Shown: one piece after another, positions 26,899 through 34,670 of the stretch | Layout of the letters: every line of letters begins with the position of its first letter | Numbering within the stretch: the stretch's first letter is position 1 | Assembly (NCBI RefSeq): GCF_001578105.1 | Contig: NZ_CP014276.1 | Span: forward strand, 248,001-312,000 | Direction of reading: 5' to 3' | Source: Martelella sp. AD-3 | GTDB lineage: Bacteria; Pseudomonadota; Alphaproteobacteria; Rhizobiales; Rhizobiaceae | DNA: 64,000 nucleotides | Position numbers and translations under genes: made by a program | The notes under the pieces: generated by a model | Databases searched by the model: none | What the model was told of the DNA's origin: nothing | What the model saw: the letters and a program-made list of their open reading frames with translations, nothing else

Positions 26899-26912
26899 GA
26901 TAAGTTCTTAGC
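26862..26912 (-). ncRNA. Antisense counter-transcribed RNA controlling repC (inc-alpha type)
   Basis: The repB-repC gap contains on the minus strand a candidate promoter (TTGACG at 26947-26942, 17-base spacer, GAATCA at 26924-26919). About 50 bases further on it has a 12-base-pair hairpin (26898-26870, with G-U pairs) followed by TTTTCTTTT. The expected product of roughly 50 bases matches the small antisense RNAs known from this position in repABC operons, which block repC translation and set copy number. The 5' end is estimated from the promoter. Confidence 0.7.
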
Positions 26913-26918
26913 ACCTAC

Positions 26919-26947
26919 TGATTCGCATTTCCGGCCAGTCCCGTCAA
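26919..26947 (-). promoter_or_regulatory. Candidate promoter of the antisense RNA
   Basis: TTGACG is separated by 17 bases from GAATCA on the minus strand. The -10 box is a weak match, but the position relative to the terminator gives an RNA of the usual size for repABC antisense RNAs. Confidence 0.5.
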
Positions 26948-27011
26948 GAGGCTGTGGTTCATTTGATGAGCTGCAGGGGTGGATTCTTTTGCCTTTTTGA
27001 AAGGTGAACCC

Positions 27012-28328
27012 ATGGAAAATGCGATAACCACGACGCCCTTCGGGCGGCGGCCGCTATCGCTCGCGATGCTTTCAAGCCAGAAAGCGGCGCGGGAAGCCCC
27101 GAAAGGGGCGCGGCTTAACAAGTGGAAGGTGTTTCATACCGTGCGGGAGGCGCGGGAGGCGCTGGGGGCGAGTGATCGCGGCCTTGCGATCCTGAATGCG
27201 CTCCTGACCTTCTATCCCGAGAACGAACTGTCGGAGGAAACCGGCTTCGTCGTCTGGCCGTCCAACGAACAGCTGATCGCGCGTGCCAACGGCATCTCGC
27301 CGGCGACACTTCGGCGGCACCTGGCGGTGCTGGTCGATTGTGGCTTGATCATCCGCCGCGACAGCCCGAACGGCAAGCGCTTCGCCAGGAAGGGCAGGGG
27401 AGGGCATGTCGAACAGGCCTATGGCTTCGACCTGTCGCCGCTGGTGGCAAGGGCGGAAGAGTTCGCTTCGATGGCCGAAAGGATTGCCGAGGAGCGTCGG
27501 GCGTTGAAATGCGCGCGCGAACGGCTGACATTGCTGCGCCGGGACATCGTCAAGATGATCGAGGCCGGTCTCAACGAGGGCGTGTCGGGTGACTGGGCGG
27601 CGATGAGCCAGGTCTATCGCGCGATCATCGACCGGCTGCCGCGTTCTCCGGATCTGGCGACGGCGGAGGATATCTGCGATGCGCTTGCGCTTTTGCATGA
27701 GGAAGTGCATGACGCATTGGAATCGCACGTAAATTCGCAAAAAACGAACGCCAATGAGTCTCATACTGAGCGTCACAAACAAAATTCAAACCCAGAATCC
27801 CAATTTGAATCTGAATATGGCTTAGGAAAGAAAACAGAAGCGAGCGGCAGCGCCGGCGAAACCGACAATCTGCACAGCCTGCCGAAGCGGGAATTGCCGC
27901 TGGCACTGGTGCTGGATGCCTGCGAAGGCTTTCGGGATCTGGCAAAGGGAGGATCCATCCGCAACTGGCGGGACTTCCTGGGCATCGCCGAGATCGCCCG
28001 GCCGATGCTGGGCGTCAGCCCCAGCGCCTGGCGGGAGGCGGCCGAGGTGATGGGCGACAAACAGGCCGCAATCACGCTCGCCGCGATCTACCAGCGTGGC
28101 GAGGCCGTCGTCAGCCCCGGCGGCTATCTGCGCAATCTGACGGAACGGGCGAGAGATGGCCAGTTCTCCGTCTGGCCGATGGTCATGGCGCTGTTGAGGT
28201 CAAGGATCGAGGCCGGGAACGCCACGCAGACGCCAAAACCCGATGACGACGGGAGAGGGGAGCGCGCCGGCGATGACGGTCTCTCGATTTCGCCCGCTTT
28301 GGCACGCTCATTGAAGAAGCCGCGATGA
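27012..28328 (+). CDS. repC: Plasmid replication initiator RepC
   Basis: The 438-residue protein has the RepC signature start TTPFGRRPLSLAMLSSQKAA and KWKVFHTVREAREALGASDR. A winged-helix replication-protein domain follows, with GISPATLRRHLAVLVDCGLI near residue 100, and a C-terminal domain around GVSPSAWREAAEVMGDKQAA. RepC binds within its own coding region and starts replication. I chose the ATG at 27012, preceded by AAAGGTG, since homologues begin just before TTPFGRR; an upstream in-frame start at 26979 adds unrelated residues. Expression is probably limited by the antisense RNA in the 204-base repB-repC gap. Confidence 0.96.
   Translation: MENAITTTPFGRRPLSLAMLSSQKAAREAPKGARLNKWKVFHTVREAREALGASDRGLAILNALLTFYPENELSEETGFVVWPSNEQLIARANGISPATLRRHLAVLVDCGLIIRRDSPNGKRFARKGRGGHVEQAYGFDLSPLVARAEEFASMAERIAEERRALKCARERLTLLRRDIVKMIEAGLNEGVSGDWAAMSQVYRAIIDRLPRSPDLATAEDICDALALLHEEVHDALESHVNSQKTNANESHTERHKQNSNPESQFESEYGLGKKTEASGSAGETDNLHSLPKRELPLALVLDACEGFRDLAKGGSIRNWRDFLGIAEIARPMLGVSPSAWREAAEVMGDKQAAITLAAIYQRGEAVVSPGGYLRNLTERARDGQFSVWPMVMALLRSRIEAGNATQTPKPDDDGRGERAGDDGLSISPALARSLKKPR
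27729..27835. other. AT-rich segment inside repC, probable replication origin
   Basis: About 105 bases within the middle of repC are markedly AT-rich compared with the rest of the gene, with runs such as AAATTCGCAAAAAACGAACG and clustered AAATTC / CAATTTGAATC. In studied repABC plasmids the origin lies in an AT-rich region inside repC. Assignment here rests on position and composition only. Confidence 0.6.
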
Positions 28329-28428
28329 TGAACAGGCAAACCGTCGCCGTCTGACGGCAGCATCGCTTGTGAAAACGCTGGTGACGAACTATGTATGACT
28401 ACAGTGGTTACGAAATAGGATTACGATA

Positions 28429-28671
28429 ATGAGGGAAATTCAGCTCAGAGATGCAAAGGCGACGTTTTCTGCTGTTGTCGATCAGGCCGTGCACGGCACA
28501 CCGTCGGTGATCACGCGGCGCGGTCGCAAGGAAGTGGTCGTCTTGTCCTACGAGGAATACGAAAAACTCGCGCATGTGCCCAGTTTTGGCCGGCTTCTGG
28601 CTGCCTATCCGGGCGAGGACGATACGATTGCCGAGCGCAGTGATAAACCCGGACGCGATGTCGCGTTTTGA
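28429..28671 (+). CDS. Phd/YefM-family antitoxin
   Basis: The 80-residue protein starts MREIQLRDAKATFSAVVDQA and continues VITRRGRKEVVVLSYEEYEK, the standard Phd/YefM fold that binds DNA through the N-terminus and the toxin through the C-terminus. Its stop overlaps the toxin start (TGATG). Imperfect repeats of a TTACG motif just upstream (28407-28428) may be the autoregulatory operator. Located directly after repC, the pair probably stabilises the replicon by killing or arresting cured cells. Confidence 0.9.
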   Translation: MREIQLRDAKATFSAVVDQAVHGTPSVITRRGRKEVVVLSYEEYEKLAHVPSFGRLLAAYPGEDDTIAERSDKPGRDVAF

Positions 28672-29102
28672 TGTATCTCGTCGATACCAATGTCATTTCG
28701 GCACTTGCACCGTCGAAACGCGGAGGCGACGTGGCGCTGATCGGGTGGCTTGACAGGGCAAGCGATGCGCTTTTCTTGTCCACGGTAACGGCTGCCGAGG
28801 TGCGCGCCGGGATTGCCAAGGCGGAACGGGAACAATCGACGACGAAGGCAGAGCGCTTGCAGGCGTGGTGGCAGAGCATCGAATATCTTTATGGCGAGAA
28901 AATCCTGCCATTTGATCTTCGCTGTGCCCATGCCGCAGGCAAAATCCTCGATGCCGCCCGCGCCCATCAGCCGTGCTTTGCCGATATCGCCATCGCCGCG
29001 ACTGCAAAGGCCCACGGGTTGACGATCCTGACCCGCAATCTCCGCCATTTCGCACCACTTGGCGTTCCGGTGCATGATCCGTTTCAGTCGCTGCCGGGTT
29101 GA
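28671..29102 (+). CDS. PIN-domain ribonuclease toxin (VapC/FitB-like)
   Basis: The 143-residue protein starts MYLVDTNVISALAPS. Acidic PIN-domain residues are visible at Asp5, Glu43 and Asp105 (CFADIAIAATA), with the conserved Asn123 in TRNLRHF. These form the metal site of VapC/FitB RNases, which cut tRNA or other RNA. All catalytic residues are intact. The ATG at 28671 overlaps the antitoxin stop; a TTG just before is unlikely. The gene forms a bicistronic toxin-antitoxin unit downstream of repC. Confidence 0.9.
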   Translation: MYLVDTNVISALAPSKRGGDVALIGWLDRASDALFLSTVTAAEVRAGIAKAEREQSTTKAERLQAWWQSIEYLYGEKILPFDLRCAHAAGKILDAARAHQPCFADIAIAATAKAHGLTILTRNLRHFAPLGVPVHDPFQSLPG

Positions 29103-29322
29103 AACGCCTTTGTTGGCGGAGCGAGCAAAAGGCGACCATCGTCTAAGCCGATGCGCGTTGACCGACGGTTCCTGATTGATGGCCCCGAGCGCGCTCGATG
29201 ACGGCTGGCCAAGCAGTGAGATCAACGGGCTTATGCCGTGGCGCTTCCAAGCCTCTATAGGTTCGATTGACGCTTGCGCTGAATTTGATTTCGCTGTGGG
29301 ACTCTTGACGGAGTAGAGCAGA

Positions 29323-30402
29323 TTACAGCCCCGCTGCCTTGGTGAGATTGACGCGGAACCGGTCGCGCCTGCGCTGATAGCGCCTTGTCATTTCGGCCGA
29401 TGCATGGCCGAGTTGTTTCTGGACGTACCGTTCGTCGACCTCGGCCGAGGAGGCGAGGCCCGCTCTCAAGGAGTGACCGGAGAACAGTTTTATCCTTTCG
29501 GCCTCAGGCAGCTCGCCGCGAATGCCGGCGGCAAGAACGGTCTTCTTGATGAGGCGGGCAATCTCCTGGTCCCTTAGCCGTTCGGGACCGACGGCCTTGC
29601 CCTTGCCGGTGACGCGGCGGAACAGCGGGCCGTGGCCGATCCTGCCGAGCTTCAGCCAGGTTTCCACGGCATGGACCGGGCAGGTGAGATCGGAGGAGCC
29701 GCGGCCGACCTCCACCTCGCGCCAGCCGGTCTTGCCGCGCAGCGTCACCAGCATGCCCTTGTCGAGGATTTCGATCCAGCCGTTTCCGTCATCGGTCTGG
29801 TCGCGCCCGCAATCGAGCGCGACGATCTCCGAGCGGCGCAACCCGCCGGCAAACCCCATCAGCAGCATGGCGCGATCGCGCAGGCCGCGGAGCGTTCCCC
29901 GGTCGAGCGTTTCGACCATGGCGATCAGTTCCTCGGGCAGGATCGCCTCCTTCTGGCGCGGCGGGGCCGCATGACGATTGCGGATGCCGGCCAGCACCGT
30001 GGTTATGTGGCGGTCGCGGCGATCAAGCGTGAGACCGCGCTGCGCATAGTTCCACGCGATCGCCGACAGCCGCCGCTCGATGGTGGAGACCGCGCTTGGC
30101 TTTGCCCGCGGGGCCGCTTCGCCGGAGGCGAGCGCCGTGATGTAGAGCCCGACGGTCTGTGCATCCGGCGGCAGGGTCGCAAGCCCCTTGCGCCGGCACC
30201 AGCTCGAGAAATGCGCCCAGTCGGCGGCATAGGCGCGCCGCGTGTTGGCCGCGCTCGAGGCGTCGACGTAACCGCGGGCGCGTTCGACCAGCGGCGCGAG
30301 ATGACCCGTCACTGCGCCCGACGTCCCCGACGGCTGCAATTCATAAGCGGCGCTCGTGCCGAGAGACGGGCTGGCGTGCGGATCGACGTCGTTTTCGGGC
30401 AT
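29323..30402 (-). CDS. Tyrosine recombinase / site-specific integrase
   Basis: The 359-residue protein has an N-terminal core-binding domain (SAANTRRAYAADWAHFSSWC, near residues 50-69) and a C-terminal catalytic domain with Arg189 (GGLRRSE), His310 and Arg313 (HSLRAG), His333 (LGHAS) and Tyr342 (RRYQ). The catalytic set is complete. The size and the absence of an arm-binding domain resemble Xer-like or integron/phage-type recombinases rather than large ICE integrases. It may resolve replicon multimers or mobilise a local element. It is divergent from the DUF1403-scpB pair, with AT-rich DNA and an inverted repeat between them. Confidence 0.9.
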   Translation of the reverse strand: MPENDVDPHASPSLGTSAAYELQPSGTSGAVTGHLAPLVERARGYVDASSAANTRRAYAADWAHFSSWCRRKGLATLPPDAQTVGLYITALASGEAAPRAKPSAVSTIERRLSAIAWNYAQRGLTLDRRDRHITTVLAGIRNRHAAPPRQKEAILPEELIAMVETLDRGTLRGLRDRAMLLMGFAGGLRRSEIVALDCGRDQTDDGNGWIEILDKGMLVTLRGKTGWREVEVGRGSSDLTCPVHAVETWLKLGRIGHGPLFRRVTGKGKAVGPERLRDQEIARLIKKTVLAAGIRGELPEAERIKLFSGHSLRAGLASSAEVDERYVQKQLGHASAEMTRRYQRRRDRFRVNLTKAAGL

Positions 30403-30438
30403 TGAGGGCCTCAGAATGGCGGGTTTTCTCTTTAATGA

Positions 30439-30457
30439 GCATTATGAACGATAATGC
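30439..30457. promoter_or_regulatory. AT-rich inverted repeat upstream of the recombinase gene
   Basis: GCATTAT (30439-30445) and ATAATGC (30451-30457) are perfect inverted arms around GAACG. Related ATTAT elements continue to 30480, and TATAAT on the minus strand at 30476-30471 could be the -10 box of the recombinase gene. The repeat could be an autoregulatory operator or a recombination site. The size (7 + 5 + 7) is shorter than a dif site. Confidence 0.4.
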
Positions 30458-30549
30458 AAGATTATCAATCATTATAGGATAAAGACAAGCTGTGCGCTTT
30501 ATGTCGATTTCTCTGGCATTAACCGCTCTTGTCCTGTAGCTTCATCGCC

Positions 30550-31497
30550 ATGGATTCGCCCGCCGCCACACCTACAAACGCAGTCACGCCCACCGCCGCT
30601 ATGCCGGGATGGACCCGTCCGCGCGGGCGTGATGCCACCGAAGCCGATGCCGCCTTCTCCGCCGGTATCGCTCTGAAATCACTTGATGATCTTGTCCGCT
30701 CCCGACCAGCCTGGGCCGGCTGCTGGCGCGAACGGCAGGCCCTGAAATGCGCCGCCGCCGCCGTCCGTCTCAGCGGTCGCAACGAGGACGAAGCGGCGCT
30801 GCGCGATGCCGTCCTGCTCACCGCCGCCGGCGACGATCCGGGCCCCGCGGGCAAGATGTTTCTGGCCTATAAAAGGCTCGCCACCCGAAAACCCGGCTTT
30901 TCCGAAAAACAGGTCGAAGATCTCGCCGACCTGATGGGACTGGCCTTTGACGACCAGCTCGCCTCTATCCCGGAGCTGGCGGATACAGCGCTCCAGTCCG
31001 GCCGGGCTATTCCGTTTGTGGTCGCTGACCTTGTCACTGCGATCCTCGCCATCCGCCCGGATACCGAGCCGCTGGCCTGGGCCATGGCCGACATGATGAT
31101 CGCAACCCTGCTGAAATGGGACCGGCCCGTGCCATTGATGATGGCGGAACGTTACGGCCGGGCGTTTCGGATCATCGGGGGCAGGGGACGTGTACGGTCG
31201 GGTGAGCCTGGGTTTGCCCGCGCGGTCTGCCTGGCGCTTGCCGACGGGGCCGCATTGCGCGCGGCGGATGCGATCGCGCGCCGGGCGGATGTTCTTGTGA
31301 CCGTGGCGCCGAAGGTGCGGACCAAGGGCGCTGGTCCGGTCATCAAGAAATTGCTGGATGAGGACGCTATCCCGGCGAGTGCGCCCGGCAGCAATCTCTC
31401 CCGCTGGGCCGCCTCGCGCCTGTTCGAACGGCTCGAAAGTTTCGGCGCCGTGCGCGAATTGTCGGGCCGTTCCGCCTTCCGGATTTACGGGTTGTGA
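30550..31497 (+). CDS. DUF1403-family protein
   Basis: The protein of about 315 residues begins [20 protein letters not shown] and matches my recollection of DUF1403 proteins (a start with [20 protein letters not shown]; an end around [20 protein letters not shown], then [11 protein letters not shown]). The C-terminal part resembles a small winged-helix-like fold in composition, but I cannot prove it. Function is unknown. The next gene, scpB, begins 2 bases after the stop, so the two are co-transcribed and may work together in chromosome-type DNA organisation. The start is uncertain because no clear ribosome-binding site precedes the ATG. Confidence 0.75.
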   Translation: MDSPAATPTNAVTPTAAMPGWTRPRGRDATEADAAFSAGIALKSLDDLVRSRPAWAGCWRERQALKCAAAAVRLSGRNEDEAALRDAVLLTAAGDDPGPAGKMFLAYKRLATRKPGFSEKQVEDLADLMGLAFDDQLASIPELADTALQSGRAIPFVVADLVTAILAIRPDTEPLAWAMADMMIATLLKWDRPVPLMMAERYGRAFRIIGGRGRVRSGEPGFARAVCLALADGAALRAADAIARRADVLVTVAPKVRTKGAGPVIKKLLDEDAIPASAPGSNLSRWAASRLFERLESFGAVRELSGRSAFRIYGL

Positions 31498-31499
31498 CC

Positions 31500-32225
31500 A
31501 TGACCGGAGCAAATGCCGCCAAAACAAGCCGCCGGAAAGCGAAAGCTGGAGCCGAACATAAGGAGGCGCATACCGCAGCCGAAAAGCCGAGAGGCGAACG
31601 CCTCTTTGATCGGGAGCTTGAGGCCTTGCCGGCCGAACTGCGCTGGCGCGAATGGATGCTGCGCGTCGAGGCGGTGATCTTCGCCGCCGCCGAGCCGGTC
31701 ACCCGCGAAACGCTCGCCCGCGTCGTCGGCAAGGACTGCAGCATTGACCTCCTGATCGACGATCTCCGCGAAGAGCTCGCCGGCCGGCCCTACGAGATCG
31801 TCGCGGTCGCCGGCGGCTGGCAGCACCGCACTCGCCCCGCCTATGCCGATGCCATCCGCGCCTCCGCAGCGCCAACCCGGGGCGGAGTATCAGCACTCTC
31901 CGAATTCGAATCCATGGTGCTGATGGCCATCGGCTATTTCCAGCCCATCACCCGCGCCGAACTGTCAAAAATCTTCGGCAAGGAGGTCAGCCGCGACACC
32001 ATCGGTTCGCTGCGCAACGCCGCCCTCATCGCCTCCGGCCCCCGCAGTCCGACACCCGGCGCGCCCTACACCTACGTCACAACCAGGTACTTCCTCTCCG
32101 CATTCGGCATGGAGACGCTCCGCGATCTGCCCGATATCGAAGCGCTGGAGGATGCCGGATTGCTCAGCAGAGCCGCCGTGCAGGAGGAGGTGGTGACGGC
32201 CGTGGTGGATGATCTAGAGGAGTAA
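31500..32225 (+). CDS. scpB: ScpB-like segregation and condensation protein
   Basis: The protein of 241 residues has an alanine/lysine-rich leader of about 45 residues and then the ScpB double winged helix: LRVEAVIFAAAEPVTRETLA near residue 61, PYEIVAVAGGWQHRTRPAYA, then FESMVLMAIGYFQPITRAEL and the C-terminal YVTTRYFLSAFGMETLRDLP. ScpB works with ScpA and SMC in chromosome segregation. No scpA is present in the window, so this is probably an accessory paralogue tied to the replicon. A GTG at 31494, overlapping the DUF1403 stop, is an alternative start. Confidence 0.88.
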   Translation: MTGANAAKTSRRKAKAGAEHKEAHTAAEKPRGERLFDRELEALPAELRWREWMLRVEAVIFAAAEPVTRETLARVVGKDCSIDLLIDDLREELAGRPYEIVAVAGGWQHRTRPAYADAIRASAAPTRGGVSALSEFESMVLMAIGYFQPITRAELSKIFGKEVSRDTIGSLRNAALIASGPRSPTPGAPYTYVTTRYFLSAFGMETLRDLPDIEALEDAGLLSRAAVQEEVVTAVVDDLEE

Positions 32226-32298
32226 TACCAACTGTCGATGATTGTGACTCTCGTGGGGATGGCTATCAGCCTGAATCTCTGTTGCAAACTGTAGGTCT

Positions 32299-32850
32299 AT
32301 GATGGGTTCAGCGATTTGCTTGCGCGTGGCTTTCGATGGGGCGAAGTTACGGCTTTTGGCTCGGCAGACACGCGAGGCCGATCAGGCGCGGGGGCTTCTG
32401 GCGCTTGCATCGATTTATGATGGTGGCTCCCGTACCGATGCCGTCCGGCTCGGCAGCGTTACGGTTCAAATCGTGCTCGACTGGGTGTTGCGCGTCAATG
32501 ATCGCAGCCCCGACGGATTGATCAACGGCAAGGCCCCGGGCAAGCTGTCTCTACTGAACGACGACCAGCGATCAGCTTTGGCGAAAGCGACAGAAGCCGA
32601 ACATCCTTCGCGGTGGGCAGCCATTTCCTCGATAGCTGCAAAGATCGGTTGCTCGGCACATACGCTCAATGAGTGGGTGAAGCGGGCTGAGGTGGATAGC
32701 GGCAAGCGGGCCGGTTTACCGAGCGATATCGCGGAGAAGATGAAGGCTTTGGAACGCGAGAAACGGAAGCTTCGTCAGGTGAACGAGATCTTGCACAAGG
32801 CGTCTGCTTATTTTGCCCAGGCGGAGCTCGACCGCCCACTGAAGCGATGA
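32299..32850 (+). pseudogene. Chimeric transposase frame: IS630 N-terminus fused in frame to IS3 OrfA C-terminus
   Basis: The first 98 or so codons are IS630-type: [20 protein letters not shown], then [20 protein letters not shown] and [17 protein letters not shown]. The rest is the C-terminal part of an IS3-family Orf[41 protein letters not shown] and [19 protein letters not shown]. The junction lies near base 32595. The IS3 element therefore has lost its left end and OrfA start, and the IS630 element its catalytic part. The frame stays open and overlaps orfB by four bases, so a fusion protein could still be made. It is a product of recombination or deletion between two IS. Confidence 0.8.
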
Positions 32851-33752
32851 TTACCTTCATCGACGAACATCGCTCCGTACTTGGGGTCGAGCCGATCTGC
32901 AGGCTTCTGCCGATTGCCCCATCCACCTACTACGATGCCGTTGCTAAGCGCACTGGCGTGGATCGCCTGTCGGACCGCGCTCGCCGTGACATGGCCATGA
33001 AGATCGAGATACGCCGCGTGTTCCACGAGAACTTCCGGGTTTATGGCGTGCGCGAGGTCTGGCGGCAGTTAAAGCGCGAGGGCTTCGATATTGCCCGATG
33101 CACTGTCGCCCGGCTCAGGAGGACGATGGAGCTGCAAGGCGTAATCCGAGACAGGCCCGCCAGAACAACGACGCCGGACAAAAACGCGCCATGTCCGCTC
33201 GATCGGGTCAATCGTCACTTCAAAGCACCAGCTCCGAATATGCTCTGGCTTTCCGATTTCACATATGTCGCGACATGGCAGGGCTTTGTTTACGTGGCTT
33301 TCGTGATCGATGCTTTTGCTCGACGCATTATCGGCTGGAGAGCAAGCCGCACTGCCCATACGAGCTTCGTCCTCGACACTCTGGATCAGGCGCTTCATGA
33401 GCGACAGCCCGTTCATCGTAGCGGCCTTATCCATCACTCGGACCGCGGCGTGCAATACGTATCTATTCGCTATTCCGAACGGCTGGCAGAGGCAGGCATT
33501 GAACCGTCTGTCGGAAGTGTTGGCGACAGTTACGACAACGCTCTCGCAGAAACGATCAACGGGCTCTACAAGGCGGAGGTTATCCATCGGCGAGGTCCAT
33601 GGCGCAACTTCGAAGCCGAAGAGTTCGCAACGCTCGAATGGGTCGACTGGTTCAATAACCGACGCCTTCTGGAGCCGATCGGAAACATTCCGCCCGCAGA
33701 GGCCGAAGAACGATACTATGCCACGCTGGACGCACCAGCGTTGGCCGCATAA
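32847..33752 (+). CDS. IS3-family transposase OrfB (DDE integrase core)
   Basis: The 301-residue protein has the HTH_21-type start [20 protein letters not shown] and an rve integrase core: [20 protein letters not shown] carries the first Asp, [20 protein letters not shown] the second, and [20 protein letters not shown] the catalytic Glu. The DDE triad is intact. Normally it is made as an OrfAB fusion by frameshifting. Here OrfA is chimeric and the left inverted repeat is absent, so autonomous transposition is doubtful. The right terminal repeat follows at 33765-33791. Confidence 0.9.
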   Translation: MITFIDEHRSVLGVEPICRLLPIAPSTYYDAVAKRTGVDRLSDRARRDMAMKIEIRRVFHENFRVYGVREVWRQLKREGFDIARCTVARLRRTMELQGVIRDRPARTTTPDKNAPCPLDRVNRHFKAPAPNMLWLSDFTYVATWQGFVYVAFVIDAFARRIIGWRASRTAHTSFVLDTLDQALHERQPVHRSGLIHHSDRGVQYVSIRYSERLAEAGIEPSVGSVGDSYDNALAETINGLYKAEVIHRRGPWRNFEAEEFATLEWVDWFNNRRLLEPIGNIPPAEAEERYYATLDAPALAA

Positions 33753-33764
33753 CTTAAACCAAAC

Positions 33765-33791
33765 GGTCTCCGGCAAACCCGGCGCGGTTCA
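33765..33791. repeat. Right terminal inverted repeat of the IS3-family element
   Basis: The end reads inward TGAACCGCGCCGGGTTTGCC and further GGAGACC, typical of a group of IS3-family ends. It abuts IS110 transposase coding sequence, so it marks the insertion border. The matching left end is not found upstream of the chimeric frame. Confidence 0.6.
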
Positions 33792-34115
33792 ATCGTTCTT
33801 GTCCCAGCTATTGTGCAAGGCCTCCGGCGTCCGGGCTAGGCCGACAGAGGAGACGAGCTTCAGTTCAAATCCGTGTTGACCGAGATCGTGCGCTAGTGGC
33901 CGGTGATGGTTGCCGGTCGCTTCGAACCCGATCCGAACCGGAAAGCCGTAGCGGACGAGTGCCGCAGACAATCTCCTGAAGTCCTCAAGCGTATTGGTGA
34001 CCGTCATACGACGACGGCGCTTCTTGTCTGGAATTCCAATCAGGACCTCGTGGCGATGCTTGGAAATATCGATGGCAACCAGCAAGGTAGCGGGATTAGT
34101 GTGGTGGATGGTCAT
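33789..34115 (-). pseudogene. IS110-family transposase, N-terminal fragment
   Basis: The 108 codons start MTIHHTNPATLLVAIDISKH, the DEDD-type catalytic start of IS110 transposases, with VRIGFEATGNHH and the end ALHNSWDKND, just before the expected PKDA continuation. The frame is cut exactly at the right end of the IS3 element (33791). The C-terminal serine domain is absent from the window. The fragment is inactive. Confidence 0.85.
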
Positions 34116-34134
34116 AACCTGTCTCCTCAGCGGT

Positions 34135-34219
34135 GTGGTTCAGCAAAACCACTGTTGAGACCTGGGACCGGTTATGGCCATCCACTACGCTATTTTGGGC
34201 TCCGCGGGTGGCCATAACC
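34135..34219 (-). ncRNA. Structured leader of the IS110 relic, possible bridge-RNA remnant
   Basis: Upstream of the IS110 frame, two hairpins are visible: GTGGTT/AACCAC (34135-34152) and GGTTATGGCCA (34170-34180) with TGGCCATAACC (34209-34219), the latter enclosing 28 bases. In IS110-group elements the non-coding end upstream of the transposase encodes a bridge RNA with paired loops that specify target and donor. Position fits; the RNA itself is inferred and the element is dead. Confidence 0.35.
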
Positions 34220-34540
34220 TATCAACAGCACCGCTTCCCGACGTGCTATGGCAGCGAATTTATCTCCCGTGACCTCGATCTGTGGGCCTATGTGAACAAG
34301 GTTACGCTGGACTTCTCGCGGCCTGGCAAACCGACCGACAACGGCTTCATCGAAGCTTTCAACAGCAAGCTGCGTGCAGAATGTCTGAACGCAAACTGGT
34401 TCATGACCCTTGCGGAGGCGCGCGAAAAGTTGGAGGATTGGCGTAAGCACTATAATTGGGATCGTCCTCATTCGGCGATCGGATACAACGTCCCGATCGC
34501 GTTGCACAATCCCGGTGGCGCTGCCAGCCCGCCATCGTGA
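34220..34540 (+). pseudogene. IS3-family (IS407-like) OrfB, C-terminal fragment
   Basis: From 34244 the frame reads CYGSEFISRDLDLWAY, then VTLDFSRPGKPTDNGFIEAF and NANWFMTLAEAREKLEDWRK, HYNWDRPHSAIGYNVP and the end GGAASPPS, which is the usual C-terminus of this transposase group. The catalytic Glu of the DDE triad (in FIEAFN) is present, but the first Asp and the N-terminal half are missing. It is interrupted on the left by the IS110 relic, so it is the oldest layer of this IS nest. Confidence 0.85.
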
Positions 34541-34647
34541 TCAGAGCCGGAAAAATCTAACAGCCGGCGGTCCAATAAATGGGCGCAGAGCATTGCAAAC
34601 ATCACTTTGGCACATTGCGATGCCTTCGGGAGGGGGCATCCACTCCA

Positions 34648-34670
34648 TCAGTTCTCAGTAACAATCAACA
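34648..34670. repeat. 23-base repeat shared with 60381-60403 (probable IS end)
   Basis: The segment starting TCAGTTCTCAGT and ending CAATCAACA matches 60381-60403 in 21 of 23 positions. Both copies lie at the edge of degraded mobile-element DNA. Here it overlaps the stop codon of the LacI-family gene, so the end of that gene may have been shaped by the insertion. Confidence 0.45.
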
